A stretch of DNA of 64,000 nucleotides from positions 12,973 through 76,972 of the forward strand of contig JBGSKY010000236.1 in the NCBI GenBank assembly GCA_041740995.1. Reading direction: 5' to 3'. The notes below the pieces were generated by a model. The model was given only the letters and a program-made list of their open reading frames with translations, ran no database searches and was not told where the DNA came from. Positions 24,301-30,686 of the stretch are shown piece by piece. The stretch comes from JBGSKY01 sp041740995 (GTDB taxonomy: Bacteria; Planctomycetota; Planctomycetia; Pirellulales; Pirellulaceae). Made by a program: the position numbers and the translations under genes. Position 1 is the stretch's first letter. Every line of letters starts with the position of its first letter.

Positions 24301-24877
24301 GAGCGAGAAGTCTGCTGACGACTTGAAACAGGGCAAACGATTGAAGATCGAAACATTGTCGACCGAATCGGGTGCTTCGCCAACACCTGAGGAAATTGAC
24401 GAGCTTAAAAATCGTTTCTTGAAAGATCCGCAGCAATCAAGCGGCGCTTACGCGATTGTCGAAAAATCAGTGGACGACAAAGAGTCAGTGCTCGACGTCT
24501 TCTCTGTTCGCGACGATAACGCGAACGAAGATGCTGACGATTTGTTGATCATTCGACCTAAAACGCCGGAAGAAAAAGCAACCAACAATAGTGAAGATGC
24601 CAAGCTGCCAGCGGAACAGTCCAAGCCAGCCGATGAGGACACTGGGTTTCTCTACTTCGATGCCCAGCAGAAACATCAACTGCAAGCTAGCTCGCGATTT
24701 GCGGCACCGGGCGCTGTCGCCGTCGCACTGACATATTTAGCTGTTCGAAAAGACCATCCTTCGACCGAGGCAGAAGCTGTCTTTGGTAATGAACACGTTC
24801 GGGTCGGTTTGAGCGCGGTCTCGCGTCGAATGAGACAAGCGTTCAAGCGATCGAAAAAAGATTCGATATCAACCTAA
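9395..24877 (+). CDS. Giant repetitive surface protein (~5,160 aa), beta-helix adhesin-like
   Basis: The start is taken at ATG 9395 because the planctomycete export-type N-terminus follows: a basic, amphipathic stretch, then FRRLETRRVLS at residues 37-47, resembling the 'LExRxxLS' motif of large planctomycete exported proteins. Residues ~250-640 are a partial repeat unit. From 11321 to 22711 there are thirteen consecutive units beginning at a DDLTGG-type motif, almost all exactly 288 residues. Short strands such as 'G-D-I-L-V-x-A' and 'N-I-L-D-N-N-G-A' recur, typical of filamentous-haemagglutinin-like right-handed beta helices. The last ~720 residues are non-repetitive, with an acidic linker, a hydrophobic patch near residue 5104 and a basic tail. 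No catalytic motif or sortase signal was found. It is probably a secreted or surface fibre exported by the adjacent TolC/HlyD/M50 system (inference). Confidence 0.85.
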   Translation: MYQLPPSKWFPGLLKFFKQCIQRWQGTKVLPLEVSSFRRLETRRVLSVTGAFAPGTGVLDIGIVNDGSNVAANLLDAGGGNFFVDFDNDLAFDPGETTGAIANLEQINVLGDTGVGAFFWSGDFSAAPLSTGPTVVSVVDVQAATLQATATINGDATIITTSAMAPDPIVPNLIRFGGDLTVTGDLSATTTTAGSLIDNQINANLDVAGNALFNGETITLGTQAGDQINFGTLTAQGLGVVTLNLEGSTQLVGSSSSTNFSLVAQNDVNLDAAASINATGAIGIAAGDDINLDGDINAAGSTVDLSAADQIVLSGTASITNTIGNINLTANGTGIDMQPGSFLTASNGSITLLSNTLATATITTRVVTAGSNIAFLSADDLVVDGLVTSINGSIDLTAGDDLFVNSSVTAASTGTLHLQANNFNLADVVGPNVDGININATVSTNTGDLLLESQQDIRSLGLIASTSGDIGLAAVRNIIQVGNIATSTTLATAGVAINAGQNFTMQGSSISAFNVAVAAGGAIDLGLIVSTRAGLRAVGNINDNNGGNVTNIRSQSATLRANRIGNADPLNPTTSANDNAIDLEVGTVAASATTGIYLQQVAAGTSLAVDHVNATNVSVTANQIPPGGMITQVTQTVTVAALDDLTGGPVKVAVRNGNLTINDGTDGDNLGVVSSGDVALTASNNIVINAGVQSAGGNITAQATNNLTTSGAITTSVAGTLVLDGFDVTLGGTVTTANGDILIRATRDLSTNANITSTNGDIGLYSVRDVLQSSNITTNSDILVNASRDYTMTGATNNSANMVGNATRNIRLGLIIADQVGLIAGQNILDNNGGSVTNIRAASVSLQATGSIGQADLLNPTLTQNANAIDTEVGTIAAVSGAGIYVQQVAAGGNLLVDNVAGFAVAINTTQANFNSTSASVDRGFIVAPLDDLTGGPIKVVVLGGDLLINDGNDADNIGVQATVAGQDILLSASGDVVIASTVIANGGHITLRAGDDLFVNQAVTTNGAGSIFLRAENLVAGDTIGPQVDGINVNATVTTTGGGILVQSLADIRIPGSVVSTTGGLSFDAAGNLTLFAPITNSGNIFVSVGQDLSLPFNLVSTNGNVGVVAGRDVLQTNLFAANAGSVFVSAGRDYVMNQSVTALNDVLVSAGRDIQLAAIQANRVGIVATQNVIDNNGANVANVISNQLQIVAAAIGAADPFNGLPTQNANAIDIQVNTVATQSTNGTYLQQLAAGGDLIVGNVGAFNVSASANVSAVDFRSTTSSPVTADSLAQAALSDLTGNIVKLAVRNGTLTINDGADADSLGVSAVSDIVLLATNNIVSTTGVTSTNGHVTAQATNNVTLGGVTSTGLNGTVLLDGTNVNVNGTVSSAAGDILIRATQDVVTTATIASTSGDIGLFANRDVLQNANVSTSAGVLVSAGRNYTMSSATTSGAAVVATAVNNISLDLVTAPQIALNAGQNILDNNGANVTNLRGTSASLRAGVSIGLADAANGTPTLNANAIDTELGTVAASSTAGIYIQEVVAGGSLIVGNVAATNVSVGVQQANFNSTTTPVNLAQGQATLDDLTGGPVKLVVRSGNLTITDGLDGDSLGVSSSSNALLSASGDILVGSGVSSNGGHITIQSVGNLSITAAVQTNATGSILLDGFDINVNAAVANVNGEILARATQDLRNTVAIASTSGDIGLVASRDVLQNANVSTAAGILVDAGRNFTMNAATANGSTVVAQAVNNIALDLIVANQIALNAGQNILDNNGANVTNLRGTSASLRAGGSIGQADVLNGATTQNANAIDTELGTIAANSVAGIYLQEVIAGGSLIVDRVAAATVNVNVTQVNFNSTTTAINRNVSQAALDDLTGGPVKVAVRNGNLIINDGLDGDNVGVVSSGDIVLFASGDVITNTGISSTGGNLSIQTSSDINVASSLSTGGSGTILLDGANINVNATVSSASGDILLLASGNISTTANISSTTGDIGLIATGSVLQSSNVTTAAGVLVSAGQNYTMSGATTSGATVVAQAGNNIALDLIAANLIALNAGQNILDNNGANVTNLRGTSASLRAGNAIGQSDALNLTPTVNANAIDTELGTVAASSTNGIYLQEVAAGGSLIVDRVAAASVNVNTSQANFNSTTTPTNRSLTLAALDDLSSGPVKVTVRGGNLTINDGADGDILGVLSTSDVLLNATGNVQINTGVQSSGGNVTAQAGTNLTIGGAVSTNANGTILLEGNDVAINATVTSVNGDILARATQDLRNSAIISSTTGNIGLVATRDVLQNANVSTNSGILISAGRNFTMSGATSSGNVVVAQAGTNISLDLITASQIALSAGQNILDNNGANVTNLRGSSASLRAGGSIGLADTLNGTPTLNANAIDTELTTVAASSTAGIYLQEVTAGGSLIVGNVAAVGVSVNVLQANFNSTTTGVNALQTRATLDDLTGGPVKLVVRNGDLLISDGFDGDNLGVASSSNILLAASGDVLINSGVSSNGGHINVQAGGNVTINTATQTNASGSVLLDGTDINVNAAVTSVNGDILARATQDLRNAATITSTAGNIGLVANRDVLQSANVSTNAGILVDAGRNYTMSGATSSGATVVAQAGDNIALDLIIANEIALNAGQNILDNNGANVTNLRGTSASLRAGGSIGQADTLNGSPTLNANAIDTELGTVAANSTAGIYLQEVIVGGNLVVDRVAAATVNVNVSQVNFNSTTSAVNRNLSQAALDDLTGGPVKVVVQAGRLTINDGADGDNLGIVSSSDVLLNASGNVIANTGIAATNGNVSVQSGIDVFVNGIVSTTGFGTVLIDGTNVNVNAAVTSAAGDILIRATQDVVTTAAITSTSGDIGLLAIRDVLQNANVTTTAGILVNAGRNYAMNGATSNAATVVATAGNDISLGLIAASQIALTAGQNILDNNGASVTNLRGTSASLRAGGSIGQADTLNGTPAQNANAIDTELVTVAANSSAGIYLQEVVAGGSLIVSNVAAAAVSVDVLQANFNSTTTALNAFQAQATLDDLTSGPVKVVVLSGDLTINDGLDGDNVGVQSSGDVLLAASRNVLINSGIQSTGGNVTAQAGTNLTIGGNISTNGSGTILLEGTDVNINAVVSNFDGDILARATRDLRNSAVISSNTGDIGLLAARDVLQSANVNTNAGVLVNAGRNFTMSGATTSAGTVVAQAINNISLDLIAANRIALSAGLNILDNNGANVTNLRGDAASLRAGGSIGRADAANGTPAFNANAIDIELGTVAAAGATGTYLQEVAAGGSLVVGNVAATGVSVNVSQANFNSTTTAVNFGQAQASLDDLTDTIVKLVVQGGDLIINDGFDGDNLGVSAGSDALLAASGNVLINSGVASNGGHVSLQAGSNLTIAGAVQTTGTGSILFDGTDIDINATVTSVNGDILARATQDLRNTATITSTIGDIGLVAARDVLQSADVSNNAGILVNAGRDYTMSGATSSGATVVAQAGNNIALDLIVANQIVLNAGQNILDNNGASVTNLRAPSASLRAGGSIGQADTSNGTATLNANAIDTELGTVAANSTAGTYLQEVNDGGNLIVGNVAAALVSVDVSQVNFNSTTTSVNAALAQATLDDLNGGPVKVIVQNGNLTINDGLDGDSLGVVSSENVLMAASGNVLVNSGISSNGGHITVQAGGNVTIAAAIQTNAIGSVLIEGTDINVNGTITSVDGDILARATQDLRNTATITSTTGDIGLVAVRDVLQSANVSTNVGILVDAGRDFTMSGATASAATVIARAGNNIALDLIAAPRIALNAGQNILDNNGADVTNLRGTSASLRAGGSIGQADTANPVLSQNRNAIDIDLDTVAAVSNAGIYLQEVVGGGNLIVGNVAAESVNVIVSQVNFNSTTSLVNADQTQATLDDLTGGPVKIVVRDGDLFVNDGLDGNGLGVSSTQNVLLSASGTIELNAAVVAGAHITFQTGLDLNIGSTIATSGSGTILFSGRDINVNAAVTTVNGDILMRSTRDFGINASISSTRGDIGLVSGRDVLQQANVATATGIFVEAIGNYVMTNATTSGSTVVAQAGNDIRLGLVDARFIALNAGRDILDNNGADFVNLRGNSASLRAGGSIGQADTTNALLTRNSNAIDTELGTLAASSTAGIYIQEISTGGSLIVDRVAAASVNVNVIQVDFRSTGTLVSESRTQTALDDLTGGPVKVVVQAGQLTIDDGGDNDRIGVASSSDVLLSASTNVLINTGVTSSGGNVTVQAGGTLTSAGPVSTNASGTIYFEAQQVNVDAAVTSVNGDILVRAAQDISTTALIASTTGDIGLVAARDIMQSGNVTTNARILIDVGRNFTMATATTSGAAIVVNAGTDVALDLIVANQIAISAGRNIIDNNGADTTNLRGNAISLRAGGSIGSNQVGGSPIDLEATTIAANGRSGVYIHEVAAGNNLEVAHVNAVGVAIGVQQVDFRSTTNPQTQSLVIDALDDLTAANPIAGSTSSIEVTVANGTLTVRDGTDGDNIGIAGVNGSVLVDVTGGNILLDTRIVTAGVGALGTVQLNSSGHIEEISASARIEADILRLRAGTFVHLHDTNVNQLFASVGNNGTLQNFQVVNAVANARGDDFLASLPQTPEDLARFNFSNRYNSEYALYLVNAKQLIVSEVVANGTIELDNMGQAKQTAPNVYIETKNFGNSIVDGMIATKSATVAEGGIILVAGGNLTVPGLLMTSSVIQGGTKEQLITEIGTSLATAPNSTSPINYVNASAFDSGQGLTDRDPIFTTTEFVIRDQVNNLSALSEDYRTRVLQKVVLQFGVATERGFETFIRYADDKLQKFDTVGEIGEVGTPPRAINQNSFPATPSPTSATVFEREDAFDSRFLDATQTLNTTVLIRRADDFFLFSNASAASIDAINDLTFQTFAISVVSALGTGGATELPLDLPSVTPPPIVQAVSEFIVTQPTNLPPYELDLTVSSERNVEVAIYRVFYDDADQDGYADDIELPSSTKILDAESIDQVESSEKSADDLKQGKRLKIETLSTESGASPTPEEIDELKNRFLKDPQQSSGAYAIVEKSVDDKESVLDVFSVRDDNANEDADDLLIIRPKTPEEKATNNSEDAKLPAEQSKPADEDTGFLYFDAQQKHQLQASSRFAAPGAVAVALTYLAVRKDHPSTEAEAVFGNEHVRVGLSAVSRRMRQAFKRSKKDSIST
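11321..22711 (+). repeat. Tandem 864-base coding repeats in the giant gene
   Basis: The DDL-type motif opening each unit falls at 11321, 12185, 13232, 14096, 14960, 15824, 16688, 17552, 18416, 19280, 20144, 21008, 21869 and 22712. The spacing is exactly 864 bases in ten intervals plus the first, with exceptions of 1047 (unit 2), 861 and 843 (the last two). Units have diverged at many bases and residues but hardly at all in length. The most constant stretch in each unit is the segment reading ILDNNGA.VTNLRG..ASLRAG.SIG.AD. Confidence 0.95.
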
Positions 24878-24952
24878 GACAATACCATTTCCACTTACTT
24901 TATAACGTCCCGAATAATCATTTGTTTACGGTGAAACGCCGGAGTTTTCCTA

Positions 24953-27900
24953 ATGAAAAACTGCCCTAATTGCAATCATGACCTGAACGACGAAGCCCTA
25001 TCGTGCGATCAGTGCGGTCATGAAATTGTCGCTAGCCAATCCGATCCGAGCACATTGAGATCGGTTGGTAGTATCGACGACACGATCGATGCGACCGATG
25101 GTCTTGGATTTGACGACTTGATCGAAGGCGATGATGCGGAAGAATCACTTGAAGTGGTCGATTTGCCGCCTGTTGATGAAGAATTGACAGTCACTAGTCA
25201 GGGGACGTTGATTGAGGAACCGAGCGACGAGACGGACTTGGAATTTGGAACGTTCGTGTCAAACGAGAGTGCGGCAGACTTGTCGGATCTTCGCGAGACA
25301 GTGCAGCTTGATGTTGATGGAAATGGCGACGGGTCCAGTCCGTCAGGCATCGTTGGCGACAATCAAGCGACCTTCGCCGTCGAGGTGAACGATTTCGACG
25401 AGGGCGAAATTCCGGCTGATCAAGTCAAAGATGATTCGAAGATCGGTGAAACTGTCGAATTCGGATCCGAGGGGGCCTTGGTTCCTTCCGACGGGGACGC
25501 GACGATTGTATTTGCTGACAGCGACGCTGCCGAAGCGGCTGCGATCGACAAAACAGTTGAATTCGGTACATCGGCAACTGATCATGCGACGGTTTCAGTG
25601 GGAGAATCCGGGACCGAAGGTCGGCTGCACCGAATGTGGGAAGGTGCCGCTGGTTCGAGCGCCAACCCGATGCACTCCTTGCAAGCGGTCAGCATGGAAG
25701 CGTCCGAAGCGATCTTTGAACGTGTCGCAGTGCGAAAGGTCAGTGACGCAAATTCGCCAGCACGGAGCGACGCTGACTATCAAATTATCAATAAGCTTGG
25801 TGAAGGCGCGATGGGGCTGGTCTTCACTGCTCGTCAAACCGCTGTGGACCGTCTGATTGCGTTCAAAACTGCCAAACCGAACTTTCAAAAGAACGACGAT
25901 GCACGTCGGCGATTCTTGTATGAAGCTCAAATCACGGCGGACTTGGATCACTCCAATATCGTTCCAATCCACGAGCTGGGTTTGAGCGAAGATGGAATGC
26001 TGTTCTACTCGATGAAGCTGGTAGAAGGTGACCAGTGGAGCCGCGTTTTGCCGACGAAAACGCGCGAAGAAAATCTGGACATCTTTATGAAGGTCGCAGA
26101 TGCCGTTGCATTCGCGCACTCCAAAGGAATTGTGCATCGGGACTTAAAGCCCGAAAACACAATGCTTGGTCGATTCGGTGAAGTCTTTGTGACTGACTGG
26201 GGAACGGCAGTCAACTTCCGAAAAGAGACGACCAAACTTGCCGAGACTTGCAAGATGCACGAAACGAAAATCGTCGTCACGGAAAATAAGAGCTTTCGAG
26301 TCGGTGACAAAATCGTAATTTTGGATGGCGAGGAAGTTCACGAGCGCAATGAGATTCGACGGATCGAGGGAAATACGTTCTCGTTGCGGAAAAAACTAAC
26401 TCGCGACTATCTCGATTTGAAAAATCTGAAGGTCATCAAAGCGGTCAATATGGCGGGTACGCCGTGCTATATGGCACCGGAAATGGCGAGTCATAATCTT
26501 TCGCAGTTGGGACGGACGAGCGATATTTATGTCTTGGGCGCGATGTTATATGAAATCGTTACCAATCGGCCACCACACACGGGATCGACCGTAACGCAAT
26601 GCCTCCGCGCTGCGATGGAAAATGAATTGGTGGAAACCGATTCGAGCGAAGAAGATGCGTTGCTGCAAATCGCCTTCGTCGCGATGAAATCTGATCCAGC
26701 CGATCGTTATAAAAACGTCGAAGAATTACAGAATGCGGTCCGCTTGTATCGACGCCATGCGGAAAGTATTGCGCTGACTAAACGCTCCGATGAGTTGCTG
26801 CAACGAGCGAATGAAACCGGTGACTATGAAACATACTCGCGAAGTATGTTCGGTTATCGTGATGCGATCGATTTGTGGCCTGAACACCAAGCAGCACGAA
26901 CTGGTCTGGCTGAGGCGCGATTAGCGTTTGGTAAAGAAGCGTTTCGCAAGCGTGACTATGACCTTGTGTTACAAACAGTCGATCAATCGGTACCTGCTGA
27001 AGAAACGCTTTACCAACAAGCTCTTGCCGCCAAAAAGAGCAATGAGAACCGCGAAGCACGTTTGCGATTGTTGCAACGAACGATTGCTGCGGTTGTGCTC
27101 TTTGCCGTTGTTGGCCTGTCAGCGCTGTCGCTATTCGCGTTCGTTCAACGCAGCCGCGCGATCCAGACAGCGACCGAAAATATCGCGCTGGCCGAACAAG
27201 AGAAGCTTGCCAAGGAAGCAGCCGTCGCTTCCAAAATGCTTGCAGAGGAGAAGAAAAAGGAGGCGGATATCTCCGCTGAAATAGCTCGGCAAGCGGCTGC
27301 TGAAGCAAACGAGGCGAATCGACAGACTGGCTTGGCCCTTATGGCTGCCAACGAAGCGAAGCGATTAGAAGAAGAGGCAAAAAAAATCGCTATTGCTGAA
27401 AAGGACGCGGCCGACATGGCACGTGCGGCCGAAAGTGAAGCCAAAGATATTGCCGTGAAAGCCAAAGATTTGGCCGAGCGACGTGCGGTTCAGATCCAAT
27501 TGGATGACTACAAGGCTTCACTCGCGTTGGCTAAGTCGCAAATCGAATCGTATGACATCGGAGCTGGGCGTCAAACGCTGACGCGGCTGCAAAATTTGAC
27601 GTCTGACTTATTCTCAGGACGAATGCCAAACCTGCAAACGTGGGGTTGGCAACGAATCAATCTGCTCAGTAACGCCGACCTGCCCAAAGCAGAACTGACC
27701 GGCAACCCGGTCGGAACCAGTATTGCGTCTGCCACCAACCGAATTGCGATTGCGACCGACAATGGTGGAATTGAAGTCTTCGAACTTGGGGCAGGAGGAT
27801 TTACAAAGCTTGATCAATTAGTCGAACCTGAAGCAGTCATCTCGACGGTTGCAATCGCTCCTAATGGTGATGCAATTGCTTTTTCTTACGTCCGCAACGA

Positions 27901-30631
27901 GATAAGTAAACTTGCGTACTGGAAACTTGGCGACAAGGTCGCTAGCGATGTTGTTTCTGCAGAGAATCGCAACTTTCAACACTTAGCATTTAGCGCTGAT
28001 GGCACAAAACTCGTCGGTGGGATCAACAATGGAATGTGGATCTGGTCGATTGGTGATCGCTGGTTGGAGCAACAAGCATCAGTGAAAAGAATTGATAAAG
28101 TCCGCGGTCAGTTGATCGGGATTCAAGCGATCGATAACAATCAATATCTACTGACTGTCGATTTTCAAAACAATCGCTCGCTGCGTTGGATGGACGTTCG
28201 CAACGGAACTGCTGAACCAGTCGAGTTACCCAGCGGTTTGGACGGTTTGTTGAGCTGTGCAGCGGTGCTGCCCAACAATCAGCTAGCCGTAGCGCTCACC
28301 GACAACCGATTGTTAGTTGGGGCGTTGGATGCGTCGCATTCTAAGGTCAATGATGCGGTCGAGTTAGAAAAACGCCATCGTGCAGCGGTGACGTCGATTG
28401 CTATTGATGGCAAGAATCAGATGGTGACCGCTAGCATTGCCGAACCAGCGGCCCATGTATGGAGTTTCGAAAATGGACAGTGGCGATACAAGACGCCTCT
28501 TGCCGCGACGGCAGACAACTTGGTCAGCGTAGCTTTCGCTGTCGATGGGCAAGTGGTCGGTGTCGACAAGCAAGCCACGACGGTCGCTTGGAGTATCGAT
28601 CGTCAGCTTCAGCGAAATCGATTGCAACGAGTTGATCAAGAGGAAAAGCCGACCAACTATTTCGCACCAGTCGAGTATGTGGCGGCGAACAACTTCGACG
28701 GTTCCGCGTTAGCGATCGACCGAAATGGAGTCGTGGACCTGTTCAGTTTAGTCGATGGGAAATCGCAACGATTCGACGAGGAACGTTGGAGCTATATCGG
28801 CCACACTCCAGGCGCTGTGCTTGTTGACTCGGCCGTTGATACTGAACAAGGCATGTTGGTTACGGCCGCTGATTTGAAGTCCGCGGATCGTCGATATCTG
28901 AGCGACAATGAACAAGATTGGGAGTTCTGCGTTTGGGATTTACGTTCGGGTGAAATGCTACGACGCTGGTCGGCCGCTAATTTCAAAGCCGATACCGATA
29001 GCGAACCGGAACTAATCGAACAGCGAATTTCGTTGATCGATCGCGGACGTTCGATTCTTTTTGCAAGCGATTCACAAACGAGAATCGCTTCCATTGCAAG
29101 CGGACAAGAAGTGCTTCGCAAGACCGATTTCGGAACGTATTTCGCTGTGCCTAATCCGAAGAATCCATCAATGGTTATGCTTGTCAAACGCTCCGGCGCT
29201 GTACGTCTGCTGGACGTCGCAGATTTGAGCAGTTGGGACAGACCAGAAAATCGCGATTTCCGGCTTGCGAATGCCAGCGAGGTTCCATTGAAAGGTGTTT
29301 GGTCGGAAGACGGCAAACATTTTTACATGGCATTTAATAGTGGTGGTTTGGCCGTGTGGGAGCTATCGAGCAGCGGACTAAATCTGAGATGGTCGTCACG
29401 ATCACTCGAAAGTATTAATAGTGAGTCGAAACTTGTTGAGCGATTGAGCTCGCCCACCAATCGGACTTCTTCACACCTAAATATCGATCTGATTGTGCAG
29501 CAGTCTGATCGCTTCGATACCTTACATGTTGCTGTTCGAAATCGAAGTAGCGAGCCAACGACAACACAACTTGTTCTGAAGTTTAGTCGCGACGACTTTA
29601 AGCCGGAACTGGTCAAAGATGAGACAACTCAAGATATTCGGTGGCTACGAAATACGGGCGGAAGTCAGCCTCAATTCACAGCTGATCTACATGACGTGCT
29701 TTTTGTTGACAGCCAAAACGTCAGCGATTTGCATCGAATGCGCGACCAAACCTTCGTTGTCAGCAAGGCAGCACGAGCGTATCGATTAGTTGACGGAAAG
29801 GTTTCATTCGATTCGTTCGGTCGATCTGCATTGCGATCCGCGAGCGGCGCGCGAGACAGCAAAACAGTCTATGCCCAACTTGCCGACGACAGCTTGTGGC
29901 GATTCACTTATACACAAGACGCTGGTCCAAAATGGGAACGATTGGAATACTCCAAACCAGGAACACGTGAGCTCAAACTATCGCCCGATGGAAGTCAGCT
30001 TCTCCTGATCGGCGAGCAAAACGCTACTTTGGTCAATACACTTTCGGGGCAAACGCTGCATGAGTTCGATTCTTGCTTGGGTGCAGGTTGGGATCCGCAG
30101 CATGAAACGCGATTGGCAGTCTGTGCCAGCGACGGTGTGCTGTTGCTCTATCACGATGGGGAAATGCAAACTCTTAAGAACAAAGTTGCGACAGGCGGCG
30201 ACCGCAAGGTCGTCGACGTTCAGTTCTTCAACGAGTCTTGGTCTGGTGGCGAATCGGAAATTCGTCAGCACTTAATCATTTTGACGGAAGCTTCGGATTC
30301 AGCCGAAGTCAGCTTTGTTGCGATTGATGAATTGCCGAAGGACTTGCAAATCGTCGAGCGTGAATCAGTGCCGCAATTAAGTGTTGCAAAAGGTTCCAAG
30401 TTGGTTGCGTCGCCGAACGAAGACATTTTCGTAACAGGCAGTCCAAGCGGAACTGTCACGGCATGGTTTTGTTCGCCAACTTGGGCAGCTCCTAATCAGC
30501 TTTTCGATCTCGAAGGTCATCGTGGAGCGGCGATTACGTGCGTGGCATTTACCGCTGATGGAAAGACACTCATTACTGCCGACGAAAAGAATCGGTTGTA
30601 CGCGTGGATGTCGTCCGATCCGAAAAAGTAA
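24953..30631 (+). CDS. Zinc-ribbon Ser/Thr protein kinase with WD40-like C-terminal region
   Basis: 1,892 residues. Residues 1-30 form a zinc ribbon (CPNC...CDQCG). Residues 30-270 are acidic and contain three TV(E/Q)-type motifs. The kinase domain spans about 275-610: glycine loop LGEGAMG, lysine in AFK, catalytic H395-R-D397-LKPEN, D415-W-G in place of DFG, and the A508-P-E motif. Between DWG and APE lie 95 residues, roughly 60 more than usual. A single membrane helix sits at about 708-731, then a ~110-residue Ala/Glu-rich coiled coil, then about 1,000 residues of WD40-like beta-propeller repeats ending GHRGAAITCVAFTADGKTLI. This is a membrane receptor kinase with a cytoplasmic catalytic part and probably a periplasmic propeller. 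It starts 75 bases after the giant gene and is co-oriented with it. Confidence 0.93.
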   Translation: MKNCPNCNHDLNDEALSCDQCGHEIVASQSDPSTLRSVGSIDDTIDATDGLGFDDLIEGDDAEESLEVVDLPPVDEELTVTSQGTLIEEPSDETDLEFGTFVSNESAADLSDLRETVQLDVDGNGDGSSPSGIVGDNQATFAVEVNDFDEGEIPADQVKDDSKIGETVEFGSEGALVPSDGDATIVFADSDAAEAAAIDKTVEFGTSATDHATVSVGESGTEGRLHRMWEGAAGSSANPMHSLQAVSMEASEAIFERVAVRKVSDANSPARSDADYQIINKLGEGAMGLVFTARQTAVDRLIAFKTAKPNFQKNDDARRRFLYEAQITADLDHSNIVPIHELGLSEDGMLFYSMKLVEGDQWSRVLPTKTREENLDIFMKVADAVAFAHSKGIVHRDLKPENTMLGRFGEVFVTDWGTAVNFRKETTKLAETCKMHETKIVVTENKSFRVGDKIVILDGEEVHERNEIRRIEGNTFSLRKKLTRDYLDLKNLKVIKAVNMAGTPCYMAPEMASHNLSQLGRTSDIYVLGAMLYEIVTNRPPHTGSTVTQCLRAAMENELVETDSSEEDALLQIAFVAMKSDPADRYKNVEELQNAVRLYRRHAESIALTKRSDELLQRANETGDYETYSRSMFGYRDAIDLWPEHQAARTGLAEARLAFGKEAFRKRDYDLVLQTVDQSVPAEETLYQQALAAKKSNENREARLRLLQRTIAAVVLFAVVGLSALSLFAFVQRSRAIQTATENIALAEQEKLAKEAAVASKMLAEEKKKEADISAEIARQAAAEANEANRQTGLALMAANEAKRLEEEAKKIAIAEKDAADMARAAESEAKDIAVKAKDLAERRAVQIQLDDYKASLALAKSQIESYDIGAGRQTLTRLQNLTSDLFSGRMPNLQTWGWQRINLLSNADLPKAELTGNPVGTSIASATNRIAIATDNGGIEVFELGAGGFTKLDQLVEPEAVISTVAIAPNGDAIAFSYVRNEISKLAYWKLGDKVASDVVSAENRNFQHLAFSADGTKLVGGINNGMWIWSIGDRWLEQQASVKRIDKVRGQLIGIQAIDNNQYLLTVDFQNNRSLRWMDVRNGTAEPVELPSGLDGLLSCAAVLPNNQLAVALTDNRLLVGALDASHSKVNDAVELEKRHRAAVTSIAIDGKNQMVTASIAEPAAHVWSFENGQWRYKTPLAATADNLVSVAFAVDGQVVGVDKQATTVAWSIDRQLQRNRLQRVDQEEKPTNYFAPVEYVAANNFDGSALAIDRNGVVDLFSLVDGKSQRFDEERWSYIGHTPGAVLVDSAVDTEQGMLVTAADLKSADRRYLSDNEQDWEFCVWDLRSGEMLRRWSAANFKADTDSEPELIEQRISLIDRGRSILFASDSQTRIASIASGQEVLRKTDFGTYFAVPNPKNPSMVMLVKRSGAVRLLDVADLSSWDRPENRDFRLANASEVPLKGVWSEDGKHFYMAFNSGGLAVWELSSSGLNLRWSSRSLESINSESKLVERLSSPTNRTSSHLNIDLIVQQSDRFDTLHVAVRNRSSEPTTTQLVLKFSRDDFKPELVKDETTQDIRWLRNTGGSQPQFTADLHDVLFVDSQNVSDLHRMRDQTFVVSKAARAYRLVDGKVSFDSFGRSALRSASGARDSKTVYAQLADDSLWRFTYTQDAGPKWERLEYSKPGTRELKLSPDGSQLLLIGEQNATLVNTLSGQTLHEFDSCLGAGWDPQHETRLAVCASDGVLLLYHDGEMQTLKNKVATGGDRKVVDVQFFNESWSGGESEIRQHLIILTEASDSAEVSFVAIDELPKDLQIVERESVPQLSVAKGSKLVASPNEDIFVTGSPSGTVTAWFCSPTWAAPNQLFDLEGHRGAAITCVAFTADGKTLITADEKNRLYAWMSSDPKK

Positions 30632-30686
30632 CGAGGTTAACCTTCTGGTATTTTGCGAGACTGAGCTGCTTAGAAACTCAATTTGA

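Noticed and set aside
9400..24900. Many minus-strand open frames of 60-215 codons inside the giant gene
   Set aside because: They are antiphase shadows of the repeats, recur at the same period and lack domains or plausible starts.
26225..26420. Kinase insert as an intein or Hedgehog-like self-splicing domain
   Set aside because: Too short, and no splice-junction Cys/Ser or terminal His-Asn is visible.
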